From contig NZ_BPMV01000001.1 of the NCBI RefSeq assembly GCF_019656655.1, positions 2,480,001 to 2,544,000 of the forward strand: a DNA stretch of 64,000 nt, in the 5' to 3' direction. Shown here in pieces: positions 44,166 to 53,155 of the stretch. Positions within the stretch are counted from its first letter, which is position 1; each line of letters opens with the position of its first letter. The notes under the pieces were generated by a model. The model saw only the letters and a program-made list of their open reading frames with translations, did not search any database and was not told the origin of the DNA. Origin of the DNA: Tsukamurella sp. TY48 (lineage in GTDB: Bacteria > Actinomycetota > Actinomycetes > Mycobacteriales > Mycobacteriaceae). Position numbers and translations under genes: made by a program.

Positions 44166-45461
44166 TCAGAGCCGCGCCGGCAGCGATGCGTAGCCGTACA
44201 GCGTCGACAGCCCGCGCGGCGTCCCCGGACCGTCCAGCGTGAGGTCGGGGAACCGGTCGAACAGCATCCGCAGTGCCACCACGCCCTCCATCCGGGCGAG
44301 GGCGGCGCCGATGCAGGCGTGGATGCCGAACCCGAAGGAGACGTTCTTCTTCGCCTCGGGCCGGGCCACGTCGAAGACGGCGGGATCGGGGAAGACCTTC
44401 GGATCACGGTTCGCGCCCGCCAGTTGCAGCGAGACCATGGTGCCCGCCGGCACCGCGGTGCCCAGGATCTCGGCGTCCTCGCGGGCGATCCGGGCGGTGC
44501 GCTGCACCGGGCTGGAGAACCGCAGGATCTCCTCGACGGCATTGGGCCACAGCTCCGGTTCGGCGCGCAACCGGTCGAGCTGCGCGGGGTGCTCCACCAG
44601 CGCGACGATGCCGTTCCCGATCAGGTTCACCGTGGTCTCGAAGCCGGCACCGATCAGCAGCGCCGCGTTCGTCACGAGCTCGCGGTCGGTGAGTTCGCCG
44701 CTGGACGCGAGCAGCGCGAACGGATGATCGCCGTCGCCGGCGGCCTTCACCCGGGCGAAATGCGCTGTGAGGTAGTCGTCGAGGCCGCGCAGCGCGCGGA
44801 CCGCGCGCCGGTACACCGGCCAGGACAGACCGGGGTCGAGCAGCGGGGCGGCGGCCTCGCCCCATTCGAGCATGTAATCGTCGTCGTCCTCGGGGAGTCC
44901 GAGGAGCCTGCCGATCATCGTCACGGGCAGCCGGGCGGCGTAGTCCGTCACCAGATCCGGCGACGGCGCGGCGGCCATGGCGTCGAGCAGTTCCGCGCTC
45001 ACCTGCACGGCCCGGTCGGTGAGCTGGTCGATGGCCTTCGGCGTGAAGGTGCGGGCGATCGGGTGCCGGTAGGCGGTGTGCGAGGGCGGCTCGCTCACCA
45101 GCATCGACGGTGGCTCAACGGGATTCGGCAGGTCCAGGTCGGTGGCCCGCAGCACGCGCTGCAGCGGGTCCGGGAATCCCATATCGGTGGGTTGGACGGT
45201 GCTGAACCGCTTGTCGCGCAGGATCTCCCGGCACGCCTGATGGTCGGCGGTGGTGATCCCCACGTCGCTGCGGGTGAGCGGGCCGGCCTCGCGGAGACGG
45301 TCGAACTGCGGGTACTGCGATCCGGGCTCGGTGTAGCCCAGCAGCATCTGCGCCATGACATCGCCGCGCGCGGCGCGCCGGGGCAGCGCGTACCGGGGTA
45401 GACCGTGCTGGATCGCCCACCGCACGCGCGTGGCGAGTGCCGCGGTCACCCCGGTGCGCAT
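44166..45461 (-). CDS. Cytochrome P450
   Basis: A 431-aa soluble bacterial P450. The I-helix oxygen-binding AGFETT, the ExxR motif (EEILR) and the haem-ligand loop FGFGIHACIG are all present. It would need ferredoxin and a reductase, none of which is nearby. Its ATG overlaps the stop of the upstream proline-rich membrane gene by 1 nt (TGATG), so they form an operon. No substrate can be assigned. Confidence 0.93.
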   Translation of the reverse strand: MRTGVTAALATRVRWAIQHGLPRYALPRRAARGDVMAQMLLGYTEPGSQYPQFDRLREAGPLTRSDVGITTADHQACREILRDKRFSTVQPTDMGFPDPLQRVLRATDLDLPNPVEPPSMLVSEPPSHTAYRHPIARTFTPKAIDQLTDRAVQVSAELLDAMAAAPSPDLVTDYAARLPVTMIGRLLGLPEDDDDYMLEWGEAAAPLLDPGLSWPVYRRAVRALRGLDDYLTAHFARVKAAGDGDHPFALLASSGELTDRELVTNAALLIGAGFETTVNLIGNGIVALVEHPAQLDRLRAEPELWPNAVEEILRFSSPVQRTARIAREDAEILGTAVPAGTMVSLQLAGANRDPKVFPDPAVFDVARPEAKKNVSFGFGIHACIGAALARMEGVVALRMLFDRFPDLTLDGPGTPRGLSTLYGYASLPARL

Positions 45462-46609
45462 CAGATCACCGAGCAGCTCACGGCTCCCGTGTCGCCGCTG
45501 CTCTCGATGTCCTTCGGCAGCACGTTCTTACCGGTGTAGGTCACCGAGACGCCCTGGTCGGTCATCTTGAGATCGGAGGCGGTGAGGCCCTGCGGGGTGG
45601 GGATGTCGGCGATCGCGGTGATCAGCTGCTGGGCCAGATCGTCGGGCACACCCACACCCATGACCGAGGCCTTGCTCGCGGTGAGCACCACCTTGTTGTC
45701 CTGCAGGGTGGGCTTGAGGTTGATCGTGATCGGCACGATGATCGCGGTGCCGGTGATCTCGATCTGGTTGGCCGAGGTGTTGAGGTTCACCGTCGGGTTG
45801 CTCAGCACGCCGGTCTGCGAGACCTTGTTCTTGATGCCGTCGGCGGTGAAGGTGCCCTGGATGGTGGCATCGTCCACGCGGTTGTCACCGCTCGGCTCGA
45901 CGCCCTTGAGCAGGATGTGCGCGTTGAGCCCCTCGGTGGCGTTGAGGCCGGTGGCCTGGATGTCGATCGAGGGCAGCTTGCCGGTGGCCTGCAGGATCAT
46001 CGGCTTCTTGGACAGCGAGACGCTGACGTCGTTGGCCTTGGTGCCGTTCTTGATGTTCTCGCCCAGGCAGTTCTGCACGCTGTTGCGGAAGTAGAGCTCC
46101 GAGCCCACCAGCAGGATCACCAGCACGGCCACGAGGCCGGCCGCCGAGAGCCCGATGATCTTGGACTTCGACTTCTGCGAGCGCTGCGCGGGCGGCTGCG
46201 ACGGTCCCACGTTCACCGGTCCCGCGGGTCCACCGGGGCCGGTGGGTCCACCCGGGCCGCCGGGGCCGGGACCGACGGGGCCGGGACCCGGACCGACGGG
46301 GCCGCGCTGCGCCGGGGGCGGGGTTGCGGCGTTCATCGGCGTGGTCTGCTGCGGCGAGGTCGGCAGCGGCACCGTCGCGTCCGTGCCCGGCTCGGGCTGC
46401 GAGTGCCGGCCGGCCTGCTGTGCCGGGTCCTGGGGCGTGCCGAGCCGCTGCGGGGCCGGCTGCTGCGGATTCGACTGCTGCGGTGCCTGCGGGGGCTGCT
46501 GCGGGCGCTCCCAGCCGGTCGGCGCGGGCTGCTGCCCCGGCTGGATCGGGCCGGAGTTCTCCGGGTTCTGCGGCTGCGGGCCCTGCGGGTTGTTCGGGTT
46601 CGTATCCAT
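45461..46609 (-). CDS. Proline-rich single-TM protein with DUF2993-like exported domain
   Basis: A 382-aa protein with a cytoplasmic Pro/Gln/Gly-rich N-terminus (about 170 residues with PGPGPVGPGP-like runs), one membrane segment (IIGLSAAGLVAVLVILLVGSEL) and a 200-residue outer domain. The domain is beta-rich (SVSLSKKPMILQATGKLPSIDIQATG in pieces) and resembles DUF2993 lipid-binding proteins such as LmeA. It occupies the place of Rv0479c. ATG 46633 is an equally possible start, adding eight residues. Confidence 0.75.
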   Translation of the reverse strand: MDTNPNNPQGPQPQNPENSGPIQPGQQPAPTGWERPQQPPQAPQQSNPQQPAPQRLGTPQDPAQQAGRHSQPEPGTDATVPLPTSPQQTTPMNAATPPPAQRGPVGPGPGPVGPGPGGPGGPTGPGGPAGPVNVGPSQPPAQRSQKSKSKIIGLSAAGLVAVLVILLVGSELYFRNSVQNCLGENIKNGTKANDVSVSLSKKPMILQATGKLPSIDIQATGLNATEGLNAHILLKGVEPSGDNRVDDATIQGTFTADGIKNKVSQTGVLSNPTVNLNTSANQIEITGTAIIVPITINLKPTLQDNKVVLTASKASVMGVGVPDDLAQQLITAIADIPTPQGLTASDLKMTDQGVSVTYTGKNVLPKDIESSGDTGAVSCSVI

Positions 46610-46665
46610 CGGCTGCGATTGTTCCCTATTCATCGGAGGTAGGTGGGTAGGAGCGGAAGGACGCG

Positions 46666-47472
46666 TCAGGAAACGGTGAAGTCCCGACGGTTGGCGAGCA
46701 CGGGGAGCGCCGCGCGGACCTCGTCGATCCGGCCGAGTGGCAGGTCCACGATCAGCAGTTCGGGGGCGTCGCCCGCCGAGGCGAGCACGGCACCGTCGGG
46801 CCCGACGGCGAGCGAACCGCCCACCCCGAGCGGTGCGCCCTTCGGGTCCGGCGCGGCCGGGCGCGCCTGGTCGACGGCGAGCACGAAGCTGGTGCTGTCG
46901 AGCGCGCGGGCCCGGGCGAGGGTGGTGAAGGCGTCGAGCTTGCCGGGCCCGTCGCCCCACGAGGCCGGGGCCGCGATCACCCGCGCGCCCGCGTCCGCGA
47001 GAGCGGTGAACAGGGTGGGGAAGCGCAGGTCGTAGCAGGTGGTGAGCCCGACGGTGACCCCGTCCACCTCGACCGTCACGGCGCGCCCACCGGGCTCGAC
47101 GGTGCGCGACTCCTGGAAGCCGAAGGCGTCGAAGAGGTGGATCTTGTCGTAGCCGGTGCGGGTGCCGTCCGGCGCGGCGGCGAGGAGGGTGTTGCGCACC
47201 CGGCCGTCGGAGCCGGGCGTGAACATGCCGGCCACCACGTGCACACCGGTGCGCGCGGCCGCGGCGGCGATCCGGTCGGCCCACGGCCCGTCCAGCGGTT
47301 CCGCGACCGGACCGAGCGGCACCCCGAACCGGCACTGGGTGGCCTCGGGGAAGACCGCGAGCCGCGCTCCCTGCGCCGCGGCGCGCTCCAGCGACTCCTC
47401 GACCAGCGCGGCATTGGCGCCGGGGTCGGTACCCGCGCCGATCTGCGCCAGTGCCACGCGGAGCGTTGTCAT
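46666..47472 (-). CDS. Nitrilase-superfamily amidohydrolase (Rv0480c type)
   Basis: The 268-aa enzyme has the Glu-Lys-Cys triad of the family: FPEATQ near residue 44, YDKIHLFD with the Lys, and LTTCYDLRFP with the nucleophilic Cys. It resembles Nit2/omega-amidase and deaminated-glutathione amidase-like members. ATG 47472 is set by TAGTGT (47480-47485) 7 nt upstream. It keeps the Rv0480c position. Confidence 0.9.
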   Translation of the reverse strand: MTTLRVALAQIGAGTDPGANAALVEESLERAAAQGARLAVFPEATQCRFGVPLGPVAEPLDGPWADRIAAAAARTGVHVVAGMFTPGSDGRVRNTLLAAAPDGTRTGYDKIHLFDAFGFQESRTVEPGGRAVTVEVDGVTVGLTTCYDLRFPTLFTALADAGARVIAAPASWGDGPGKLDAFTTLARARALDSTSFVLAVDQARPAAPDPKGAPLGVGGSLAVGPDGAVLASAGDAPELLIVDLPLGRIDEVRAALPVLANRRDFTVS

Positions 47473-47526
47473 GCGCACCACACTACTGACTGCGGTTCGA
47501 TACCGATCGAGCGCTGCGTACGGCCG

Positions 47527-48294
47527 CTACGGCGCCACCAGCGACCAGGCGACGGTGAGCAGGTTGTCGCGCGTGGGACGCCGCGGCGGGCGGGCGGCGC
47601 CGGCGGTCCGTTCCGCCAGGGCGGCACCGGCGGCCCGCCAGCGGATCCGGTTGCCGTAGGGCGCGTAGCCGGCGGCGTGATCCCAGCACTCGTCGGCCAG
47701 GGCGAGCAGCGCGTGGATCTTCTCGCCCGGCACGTTGTGGTGGATCAGGGCCTTCGGTAGCCGTTCGGCCAGGTCCGACGGGTGCTCGGTGAACCCCGGA
47801 TGCCAGGCCAGCGTCAGCGTTCGCGGACCGTCGGCGTCGAGGGTGAGCCAGCAGCACCGTCGGCCCAGCTCGTCGCAGGTGCCCTCGATGAACACCCCGC
47901 CGGGCGCGAGCCGCGATGTCACCGAGTGCCAGGCGTCGTGCACCTCGGCCTCGTCGTACTGGCGCAGCACGTTGAAGGCCCGCACCAGGTTCGGCCGCAG
48001 GCCGGCGAGTTCGAAGCCGCCGCGCGCGAACTCGACACCGTCGCGGCCGGGAACCACCCGCTCGGGGTCGATCTCCAGGCCGGTCACGCGGACCGTCGGA
48101 TTCACGCGGCGCAGCCAGGACGCCCATTCCAGAGTGGTGTTCGGCCGCGCCCCGTACCCGAGGTCGACGGCGAGCGGCGCCGGCCCGGCGAGCGCCTGCG
48201 CCACGGCGGGCGCGTGCGCCGACCAGCGGTCACTGCGCCGCAACCGGTTCAGGCCCGTGGTGCCCCGGGTGATCCGTCCCTCGGGGGCGGGCAC
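47527..48294 (-). CDS. SAM-dependent methyltransferase-like protein
   Basis: A 255-aa protein with a motif-I-like VDLGYGARPNTTLEW (about residues 43-57), an acidic motif II (VTGLEIDPERV) and a PGGVFIEG strand. The G-x-G loop is GYGARP, unlike the usual GxGxG, so activity is uncertain. GTG 48294 lies 3 nt after the stop of the upstream SRPBCC gene, suggesting an operon. Substrate unknown. Confidence 0.78.
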   Translation of the reverse strand: MPAPEGRITRGTTGLNRLRRSDRWSAHAPAVAQALAGPAPLAVDLGYGARPNTTLEWASWLRRVNPTVRVTGLEIDPERVVPGRDGVEFARGGFELAGLRPNLVRAFNVLRQYDEAEVHDAWHSVTSRLAPGGVFIEGTCDELGRRCCWLTLDADGPRTLTLAWHPGFTEHPSDLAERLPKALIHHNVPGEKIHALLALADECWDHAAGYAPYGNRIRWRAAGAALAERTAGAARPPRRPTRDNLLTVAWSLVAP

Positions 48295-48297
48295 CGG

Positions 48298-48807
48298 TCA
48301 GTCGTTCTTGTCGACCCAGTACTTGAGGTACTCGGCCTCGGCGCGGAACAGGTCCACCAGGTTGATCAGGATCAGCTGCTCGAGCTTGGTGCCCACGAAG
48401 GGCACGAAGACCTTGACCACGGTGGTGTACCGCATGGTGGAGCCGGTCTCGGTGTTGAACAGGTCGCACTCGCCCTTGAGCGAGCCGGGGCCGGCGGGGA
48501 TCGAGGCCTTGTAATCGCCCAGCGAGTGCTCGCCGTCCCATGCGCCGTAGAACTCCTGGCGCGTGATGATCATGTCCTTCTTCACCACACCCTGCGCGAT
48601 GGGCGGCAGGTACTCGTGCGGGAGGTTCTGCTTCTGGACGACGGTGATGCCCTCGTCGTCGACGTCGAACTCGGCGAGCTCCGACAGCGGGGTCAGATTC
48701 CGGAAGTCCGTCATCTTGTCGTCCCAGTACTGCTTCGTGGAGTACGCGTTGTAGAAGACCTCGGCCGGGAAGGGGAAGCGCGCCGAATAGCTGAGACGTC
48801 GTGCCAT
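48298..48807 (-). CDS. DUF2505 (SRPBCC-fold) protein, copy 1
   Basis: The 169-aa protein has the START-like SRPBCC layout of DUF2505: an N-terminal strand (RLSYSARFPFPAEVFYNAYS), central strands and a long C-terminal helix. It is a paralogue of the next upstream gene. Family members bind hydrophobic ligands, but no ligand is known. A TAGAGT box lies 8 nt before the ATG. Confidence 0.82.
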   Translation of the reverse strand: MARRLSYSARFPFPAEVFYNAYSTKQYWDDKMTDFRNLTPLSELAEFDVDDEGITVVQKQNLPHEYLPPIAQGVVKKDMIITRQEFYGAWDGEHSLGDYKASIPAGPGSLKGECDLFNTETGSTMRYTTVVKVFVPFVGTKLEQLILINLVDLFRAEAEYLKYWVDKND

Positions 48808-48829
48808 GTGGGGGAACTCTACAAGGTGA

Positions 48830-49351
48830 TCAGTGCTGCGCGATCCAAGCCAGCGTGAACTCGCGCTCGTTCTCCATCAGTTCCTGCAGGTTCTCGATCA
48901 CCAGCGACTCGACCTTCGAGGCCACGAAGGGGATCGACACGGCGGCCTCGCCGCGGGCGGTGATCCGGGCGCCCTCGGGTCCGGCCTCCAGGACGGCGCT
49001 GCCGGACAGGTGCGCGGGGACCCCGTCGATGGTGGCGGAGAAGGTGCCCTCGCAGCGGGTGCCGTCGAACGGGCCCCACTCCTCGGTCCGCTCGATCTGC
49101 AGGCCACCCGGCTTGATCGCGGTCACCACGGAGGGCAGTTTGTCGGCGCCGATCGTGTACGTGACCACCACGCGGACCGAGCGGGTATCGGGTGCCGCGG
49201 CGTCACCGGACACGGTGAGCTCGGTGATCTTCGCGTCGTCGCCGCCCACCTCGGCCACCCGGGCGGGCCAGTACTGCGCGTCGGTGAACGCGGCGTGCAG
49301 GGCGGCCGGACTGGTGGCGTAGTCGAGCGAGCGCTCGAGGCGGGTGGTCAT
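48830..49351 (-). CDS. DUF2505 (SRPBCC-fold) protein, copy 2 (Rv0481c type)
   Basis: The 173-aa protein shares the fold pattern with the gene downstream: RSLDYATSPAALHAAFTDAQYW at the start, RIERTEEWGPFDG-type strands and a final helix (ESLVIENLQELMENEREFTLAWI). The two copies lie head to tail 22 nt apart. It diverges from murB with 24 nt between start codons. Confidence 0.83.
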   Translation of the reverse strand: MTTRLERSLDYATSPAALHAAFTDAQYWPARVAEVGGDDAKITELTVSGDAAAPDTRSVRVVVTYTIGADKLPSVVTAIKPGGLQIERTEEWGPFDGTRCEGTFSATIDGVPAHLSGSAVLEAGPEGARITARGEAAVSIPFVASKVESLVIENLQELMENEREFTLAWIAQH

Positions 49352-49359
49352 GGCAGTAC

Positions 49360-49369
49360 ACGTTACCGT
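49360..49369. promoter_or_regulatory. Overlapping divergent -10 boxes of DUF2505 and murB
   Basis: TACCGT on the plus strand (49364-49369) lies 6 nt before GTG 49376, and TAACGT on the minus strand (49360-49365) lies 8 nt before ATG 49351. They share two base pairs. Confidence 0.55.
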
Positions 49370-49375
49370 TGCGGG

Positions 49376-50425
49376 GTGTCGATACTGCTCTCGGACTTGA
49401 CCACGCTGCGCCTCGGTGGTCCGGCGCGCGGGTACGTGCGCTGCGAATCGGGCGCCGAGGTGGCTGCCGCCGTGACGCGCTGCGATGCCGCCGGGGAGCC
49501 CGTGCTGGTGGTGGGCGGCGGATCGAACCTGGTGATCTCGGACGAGGGGTTCGCCGGCACCGTGGTGCACCTGGCCGGGCACGGCGTGGCGATCGACGGC
49601 ACCACCGTGACCGCATTCGCCGGTGTCACCTGGGACGAGGTGGTCGCGGCCACCGTCGACGCGGGACTCGGCGGGCTGGAGTGCCTGTCCGGCATCCCCG
49701 GCTCCGCGGGCGCCACGCCCGTGCAGAACGTGGGCGCGTACGGCGTCGAGGTCGCGGCCTGGCTCGAGGCGGTGGAGCTGTACCACCGGGCCACGGGCGA
49801 GACGGCCTGGGTCGCCCCCGACGATCTGCAGCTGGCCTACCGGACCTCGCGCCTGAAGGCCTCCGATTCCGACATCGTGCTGTCGGTGCGGTTCGCCCTC
49901 ACCGACGGTGCCAGCGCCCCGATCCGGTACGGCGAGCTGGCCCGCGCCCTCGGCGTCGAGCCCGGCGGCACCGTCGACCCGCGTGCCGCCCGCGAGCAGG
50001 TCCTGGCGCTGCGGCGCGGCAAGGGCATGGTGCTCGACCCGGCCGATCACGACACCTGGAGCGTGGGCTCCTTCTTCACCAACCCGGTGGTGCCCGACGA
50101 CGGTGCCGCCGTCGCCCGGATCGAGGCCGCCACGGGGGAGACGCCGCCGCAGTACCCCGCCCCCGACGGGGTGAAGCTGTCCGCCGGCTGGCTGATCGAG
50201 CGGGCCGGATTCGGCAAGGGTTTCTCCGGCGGCCGCACCGGCGTCTCGCTGTCCACCAAGCACACGCTGGCGCTCACCAACCGCGGCTCCGGCACCACGG
50301 CCGAGTTGCTCTCGCTCGCAGCCGAAGTCCGAGATGGGGTGTTCGCCCGATTCGGTGTGGAGCTGCACCCGGAGCCGGTCCTGGTGGGCAGCGACCTCCC
50401 AGGAACGACCGGTAGAATCCATTAG
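49376..50425 (+). CDS. murB: UDP-N-acetylenolpyruvoylglucosamine reductase
   Basis: The 349-aa FAD enzyme reduces UDP-GlcNAc-enolpyruvate to UDP-MurNAc in peptidoglycan synthesis. FAD-binding GGGSNLVISD (about residues 38-47), the SGIPGSAGATPVQNVGAYG block, the catalytic Ser in VGSFFTNPV and the C-terminal substrate Glu (HPEP) are visible. This is the type I/II length used by actinobacteria. GTG 49376 is set by the TACCGT box. Confidence 0.96.
   Translation: MSILLSDLTTLRLGGPARGYVRCESGAEVAAAVTRCDAAGEPVLVVGGGSNLVISDEGFAGTVVHLAGHGVAIDGTTVTAFAGVTWDEVVAATVDAGLGGLECLSGIPGSAGATPVQNVGAYGVEVAAWLEAVELYHRATGETAWVAPDDLQLAYRTSRLKASDSDIVLSVRFALTDGASAPIRYGELARALGVEPGGTVDPRAAREQVLALRRGKGMVLDPADHDTWSVGSFFTNPVVPDDGAAVARIEAATGETPPQYPAPDGVKLSAGWLIERAGFGKGFSGGRTGVSLSTKHTLALTNRGSGTTAELLSLAAEVRDGVFARFGVELHPEPVLVGSDLPGTTGRIH
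50413..50418 (+). promoter_or_regulatory. -10 box before lprQ within the murB 3' end
   Basis: TAGAAT lies 7 nt before ATG 50426 and overlaps the last murB codons, so lprQ may have its own leaderless transcript. Confidence 0.5.
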
Positions 50426-51610
50426 ATGTTCGACATGTTTCGCGCGCCCTTCGGGCGGCGCGCATTCCTCGGTGCGTCCGTGGCCTCGATCGCCGCGGTC
50501 GCCGCGGCGTGCACCCGCGACGGCGACCCCCTCGCATCCACGGCGCAGGCGCCCACCATCAGCTACAGCCCGGCGGGCGAGACCAAGCCCGGGCCGCTCA
50601 CGACCGTCTCGGTGAAGGCGGAGGGTGGCACCTTCCGGCCGGGTGTCACGCTCACCAACACGGCGTCGGGCAAGGCGGTCAAGCTCACCGCCGCGCCCGA
50701 CGGTGCCACCTACACCGCGGCCGAACCGCTCGGCTACGGCGCCACGTACCGCTGGTCGGGCATCGCCGACGGCCCGGGCGGCACGTGGACCAAGATCGAT
50801 CACAGCGTGACCGTGGTGGATCCGGACTCCACCATGTCGGTGGTGGTCAACGTGGCCGACGGTGCCGAGGTGGGCATCGCGGCACCGCTCATCCTCAAGT
50901 TCTCCGGCACCGTCAATGACAAGGCGACGGTGGAGAAGGCGCTCAAGGTCACCACCACTCCGGCCACGGAGGGCTCGTGGGCGTGGCTGCCCGAGGACAA
51001 CGGCTCGCGCGCGCACTGGCGTCCCAAGCAGTACTGGGCACCGGGCACCAAGGTGGCCATGAACGGTGCGCTGTACGGGCTCGACCACGGCGGTGGCGTG
51101 TACGGCGCCGCCGATGTGACGAGCGAATTCACCATCGGCCGAGCGCAGATCGTCAAGGCCTCCGCGCCCTCGCACCGGATCCGGGTGATGCGCGGCGATC
51201 AGGTGCATTTGGATCTGCCGTGTTCTTACGGCGAGGCCGACTTGCCGCGCAACGTGACTCGCTCCGGCATCCACGTGGTGAGCGAGAAGCACGAGGACTT
51301 CGCCATGTCCAATCCCGCCGCCGGCTACTTCAACGTGCGTGAGCGGTGGGCGGTGCGGATCTCCAACAACGGCGAATTCATCCACGCCAACCCGCAAACC
51401 GTGGGCAACCAGGGTGCGTCCAACGTGACCAACGGGTGCATCAATTTGTCGTTGGCAGATGCCGAGTCGTATTTCCGCAGTGCCATCTACGGCGATCCGG
51501 TCGAGGTGAGCGGTACGTCGATCGAGCTGTCGGCCGCCGACGGAGACATCTACGACTGGGCCATAGACTGGCCCACATGGCAATCGATGTCGGCTCTGCA
51601 CCGCACCTAG
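50426..51610 (+). CDS. lprQ: Lipoprotein L,D-transpeptidase (LprQ type)
   Basis: The 394-aa protein has a twin-arginine RRAFLG and a lipobox (VAAACT, Cys29), so it is probably an exported lipoprotein. Two Ig-like domains (about residues 40-240) precede a C-terminal YkuD domain with the active-site FIHANP…NVTNGCINLS. It forms 3-3 cross-links in peptidoglycan. It directly follows murB, as Rv0483 follows Rv0482. The last 34 nt overlap the transglutaminase gene. Confidence 0.92.
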   Translation: MFDMFRAPFGRRAFLGASVASIAAVAAACTRDGDPLASTAQAPTISYSPAGETKPGPLTTVSVKAEGGTFRPGVTLTNTASGKAVKLTAAPDGATYTAAEPLGYGATYRWSGIADGPGGTWTKIDHSVTVVDPDSTMSVVVNVADGAEVGIAAPLILKFSGTVNDKATVEKALKVTTTPATEGSWAWLPEDNGSRAHWRPKQYWAPGTKVAMNGALYGLDHGGGVYGAADVTSEFTIGRAQIVKASAPSHRIRVMRGDQVHLDLPCSYGEADLPRNVTRSGIHVVSEKHEDFAMSNPAAGYFNVRERWAVRISNNGEFIHANPQTVGNQGASNVTNGCINLSLADAESYFRSAIYGDPVEVSGTSIELSAADGDIYDWAIDWPTWQSMSALHRT

Positions 51611-52416
51611 GTCCCGGGCGGACCGTCTCCGCCGATGTCGCGTGCACGGTGCTCGCGCCCACGCTGCTCGAGTACCAGGTGACCGTCGCCCGGGTGCCCG
51701 GACTCGACGTCCGGGAATCCTTGCGGCTCACCGTCGACGGTGTGCCGCACCAGCTGCACGAGGTGATCGGCCCGCACGGCACCCGGATCCACCGGGCCTC
51801 GGTCGGCGGGGGCGTCGCGCACCTGGAGTACCGCGCGGAAGTCCTCGGCACGGCGATGCCCGAGCCGAGCGACGACTACCTGTCGACGCTGTATCTGCGC
51901 CCCTCGCGGTACGCACCGGTCGATCGCTTCTTCGGCTTCGCCGGCACGCAGTTCCCCGGCTCGATGAGCGATGCGGAAAAGGCGATCGCCGTGCGCGAGT
52001 TCGTCGCTGGACGCCTGGACTACCTGCCGGGTGCGAGCACCCCGTTCGACGGTGCCTCGGAGACCCTGCTGGCCTCGGCCGGCGTCTGCCGCGACTACGC
52101 GCACCTGACCGTCGCGCTGCTGCGGGCGCTGAAGGTGCCCGCGCGGATGACCGCGGTGTTCGCGCCGGGGTGCGATCCGATGGACTTCCACGCGGTGACG
52201 GAGGCGCTCGTGGAGGGCCGCTGGTACGTGCTCGACGCCACCGGGCTCGCGCCGCGCGCCACCATGATGCGCATCGCCACCGGACGCGATGCCTCCGATA
52301 TCGCTTTCCTGGACAACCACGGCGGATCCATCCGCCTGGATCGGCTCACCGTCGGAGCGACGGCGAATCGCGATCTGCCCAAGGATGATCCGCGAGCATT
52401 GGTCGCGCTCACCTGA
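51577..52416 (+). CDS. Transglutaminase-like cysteine peptidase family protein
   Basis: The 279-aa protein has the transglutaminase-core triad: Cys in GVCRDYAHL (about residue 172), His in DFHAVTEAL and Asp in VLDATG. An N-terminal beta domain precedes it, as in many bacterial proteins of unknown substrate. ATG 51577 is inside lprQ, and TAGACT (51564-51569) lies 7 nt upstream, so it has its own promoter in the lprQ coding region. It ends 8 nt inside the convergent otsB. Confidence 0.87.
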   Translation: MAIDVGSAPHLGPGRTVSADVACTVLAPTLLEYQVTVARVPGLDVRESLRLTVDGVPHQLHEVIGPHGTRIHRASVGGGVAHLEYRAEVLGTAMPEPSDDYLSTLYLRPSRYAPVDRFFGFAGTQFPGSMSDAEKAIAVREFVAGRLDYLPGASTPFDGASETLLASAGVCRDYAHLTVALLRALKVPARMTAVFAPGCDPMDFHAVTEALVEGRWYVLDATGLAPRATMMRIATGRDASDIAFLDNHGGSIRLDRLTVGATANRDLPKDDPRALVALT

Positions 52417-53155
52417 GCGTGAGCAGCTCCTCGAAGACCGCGCGCACGTCCTGCGGGTCGTCGATGCGGAACCGGGCGGCGGTGGCACCGTCGCCCACCT
52501 TGATCGAGATGTCGCCGGGCTCGGTGAGTACGGCGAAGGCCTTCTCGTCGGTCACGTCGTCGCCGAGGTAGAGCACGGCGGCGGCGCCGGTGCGCTCGCG
52601 CAGCGCCGTGAGGGCGCGTCCCTTGGAGGCCTCGAGCACCGTGAGCTCGAGCACCGCCTTACCGTCGGTCGCGTGCACGCCGGGCAGGGCGGCGGGGCCC
52701 CGCCGGGCCCGTTCGATGGCCTCGGAGCCGTTCCCGGCCACCACGTTCCGCACGTGCAATGCGCCGCCGAGCGGTTTGGGCTCCACGGCCGCGCCGGGGA
52801 AGTCCGCGGCGATGGCGTGCAGCTGCGCGAGCACCGTGTCCCGGCGATCCCGCGCGGCGGCGTCGAGTGCGCCCTCGAGCCCGTCCTCCCATTCGGCCCC
52901 GTGGCTGCCCACCGTCACGAGGGGCGGTCGGGCGCCGGAAAGCCGTCCGAGCGTGGCCCGGTCGCGGCCGGAGATCAGGGCGACCGTGACCCCGGGCCGG
53001 CCGGACAGTGCGGTGAGCGCCTCCACCGTCCCGGGCAGCGGGAACGCCGCCGCCGGATCGGAGACGATGGGCGCCACCACACCGTCGTAGTCGGTGGCCA
53101 CCAGAACCGTGGGCAGCGCGGCGAATCCGCCGAGCGCCGCGCGCAGCTCGGTCAC
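52409..53155 (-). CDS. otsB: Trehalose-6-phosphate phosphatase
   Basis: The 248-aa HAD-family phosphatase releases trehalose from trehalose 6-phosphate. The first HAD motif is [10 protein letters not shown] (DxDG), the second is SGRD and the third is [11 protein letters not shown] with the metal-binding aspartates. GTG 53155 overlaps the otsA stop (GTGA). It is translationally coupled to otsA. Confidence 0.93.
   Translation of the reverse strand: MTELRAALGGFAALPTVLVATDYDGVVAPIVSDPAAAFPLPGTVEALTALSGRPGVTVALISGRDRATLGRLSGARPPLVTVGSHGAEWEDGLEGALDAAARDRRDTVLAQLHAIAADFPGAAVEPKPLGGALHVRNVVAGNGSEAIERARRGPAALPGVHATDGKAVLELTVLEASKGRALTALRERTGAAAVLYLGDDVTDEKAFAVLTEPGDISIKVGDGATAARFRIDDPQDVRAVFEELLTLR

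Noticed and set aside
46195-46310. GGXCCX tandem repeats
   Set aside because: They encode a Pro-Gly-rich linker in the membrane protein and have no regular unit.
48830-51601. A 923-codon minus-strand frame across murB and lprQ
   Set aside because: Only its end (DUF2505) is real. The rest is antisense to murB and lprQ.
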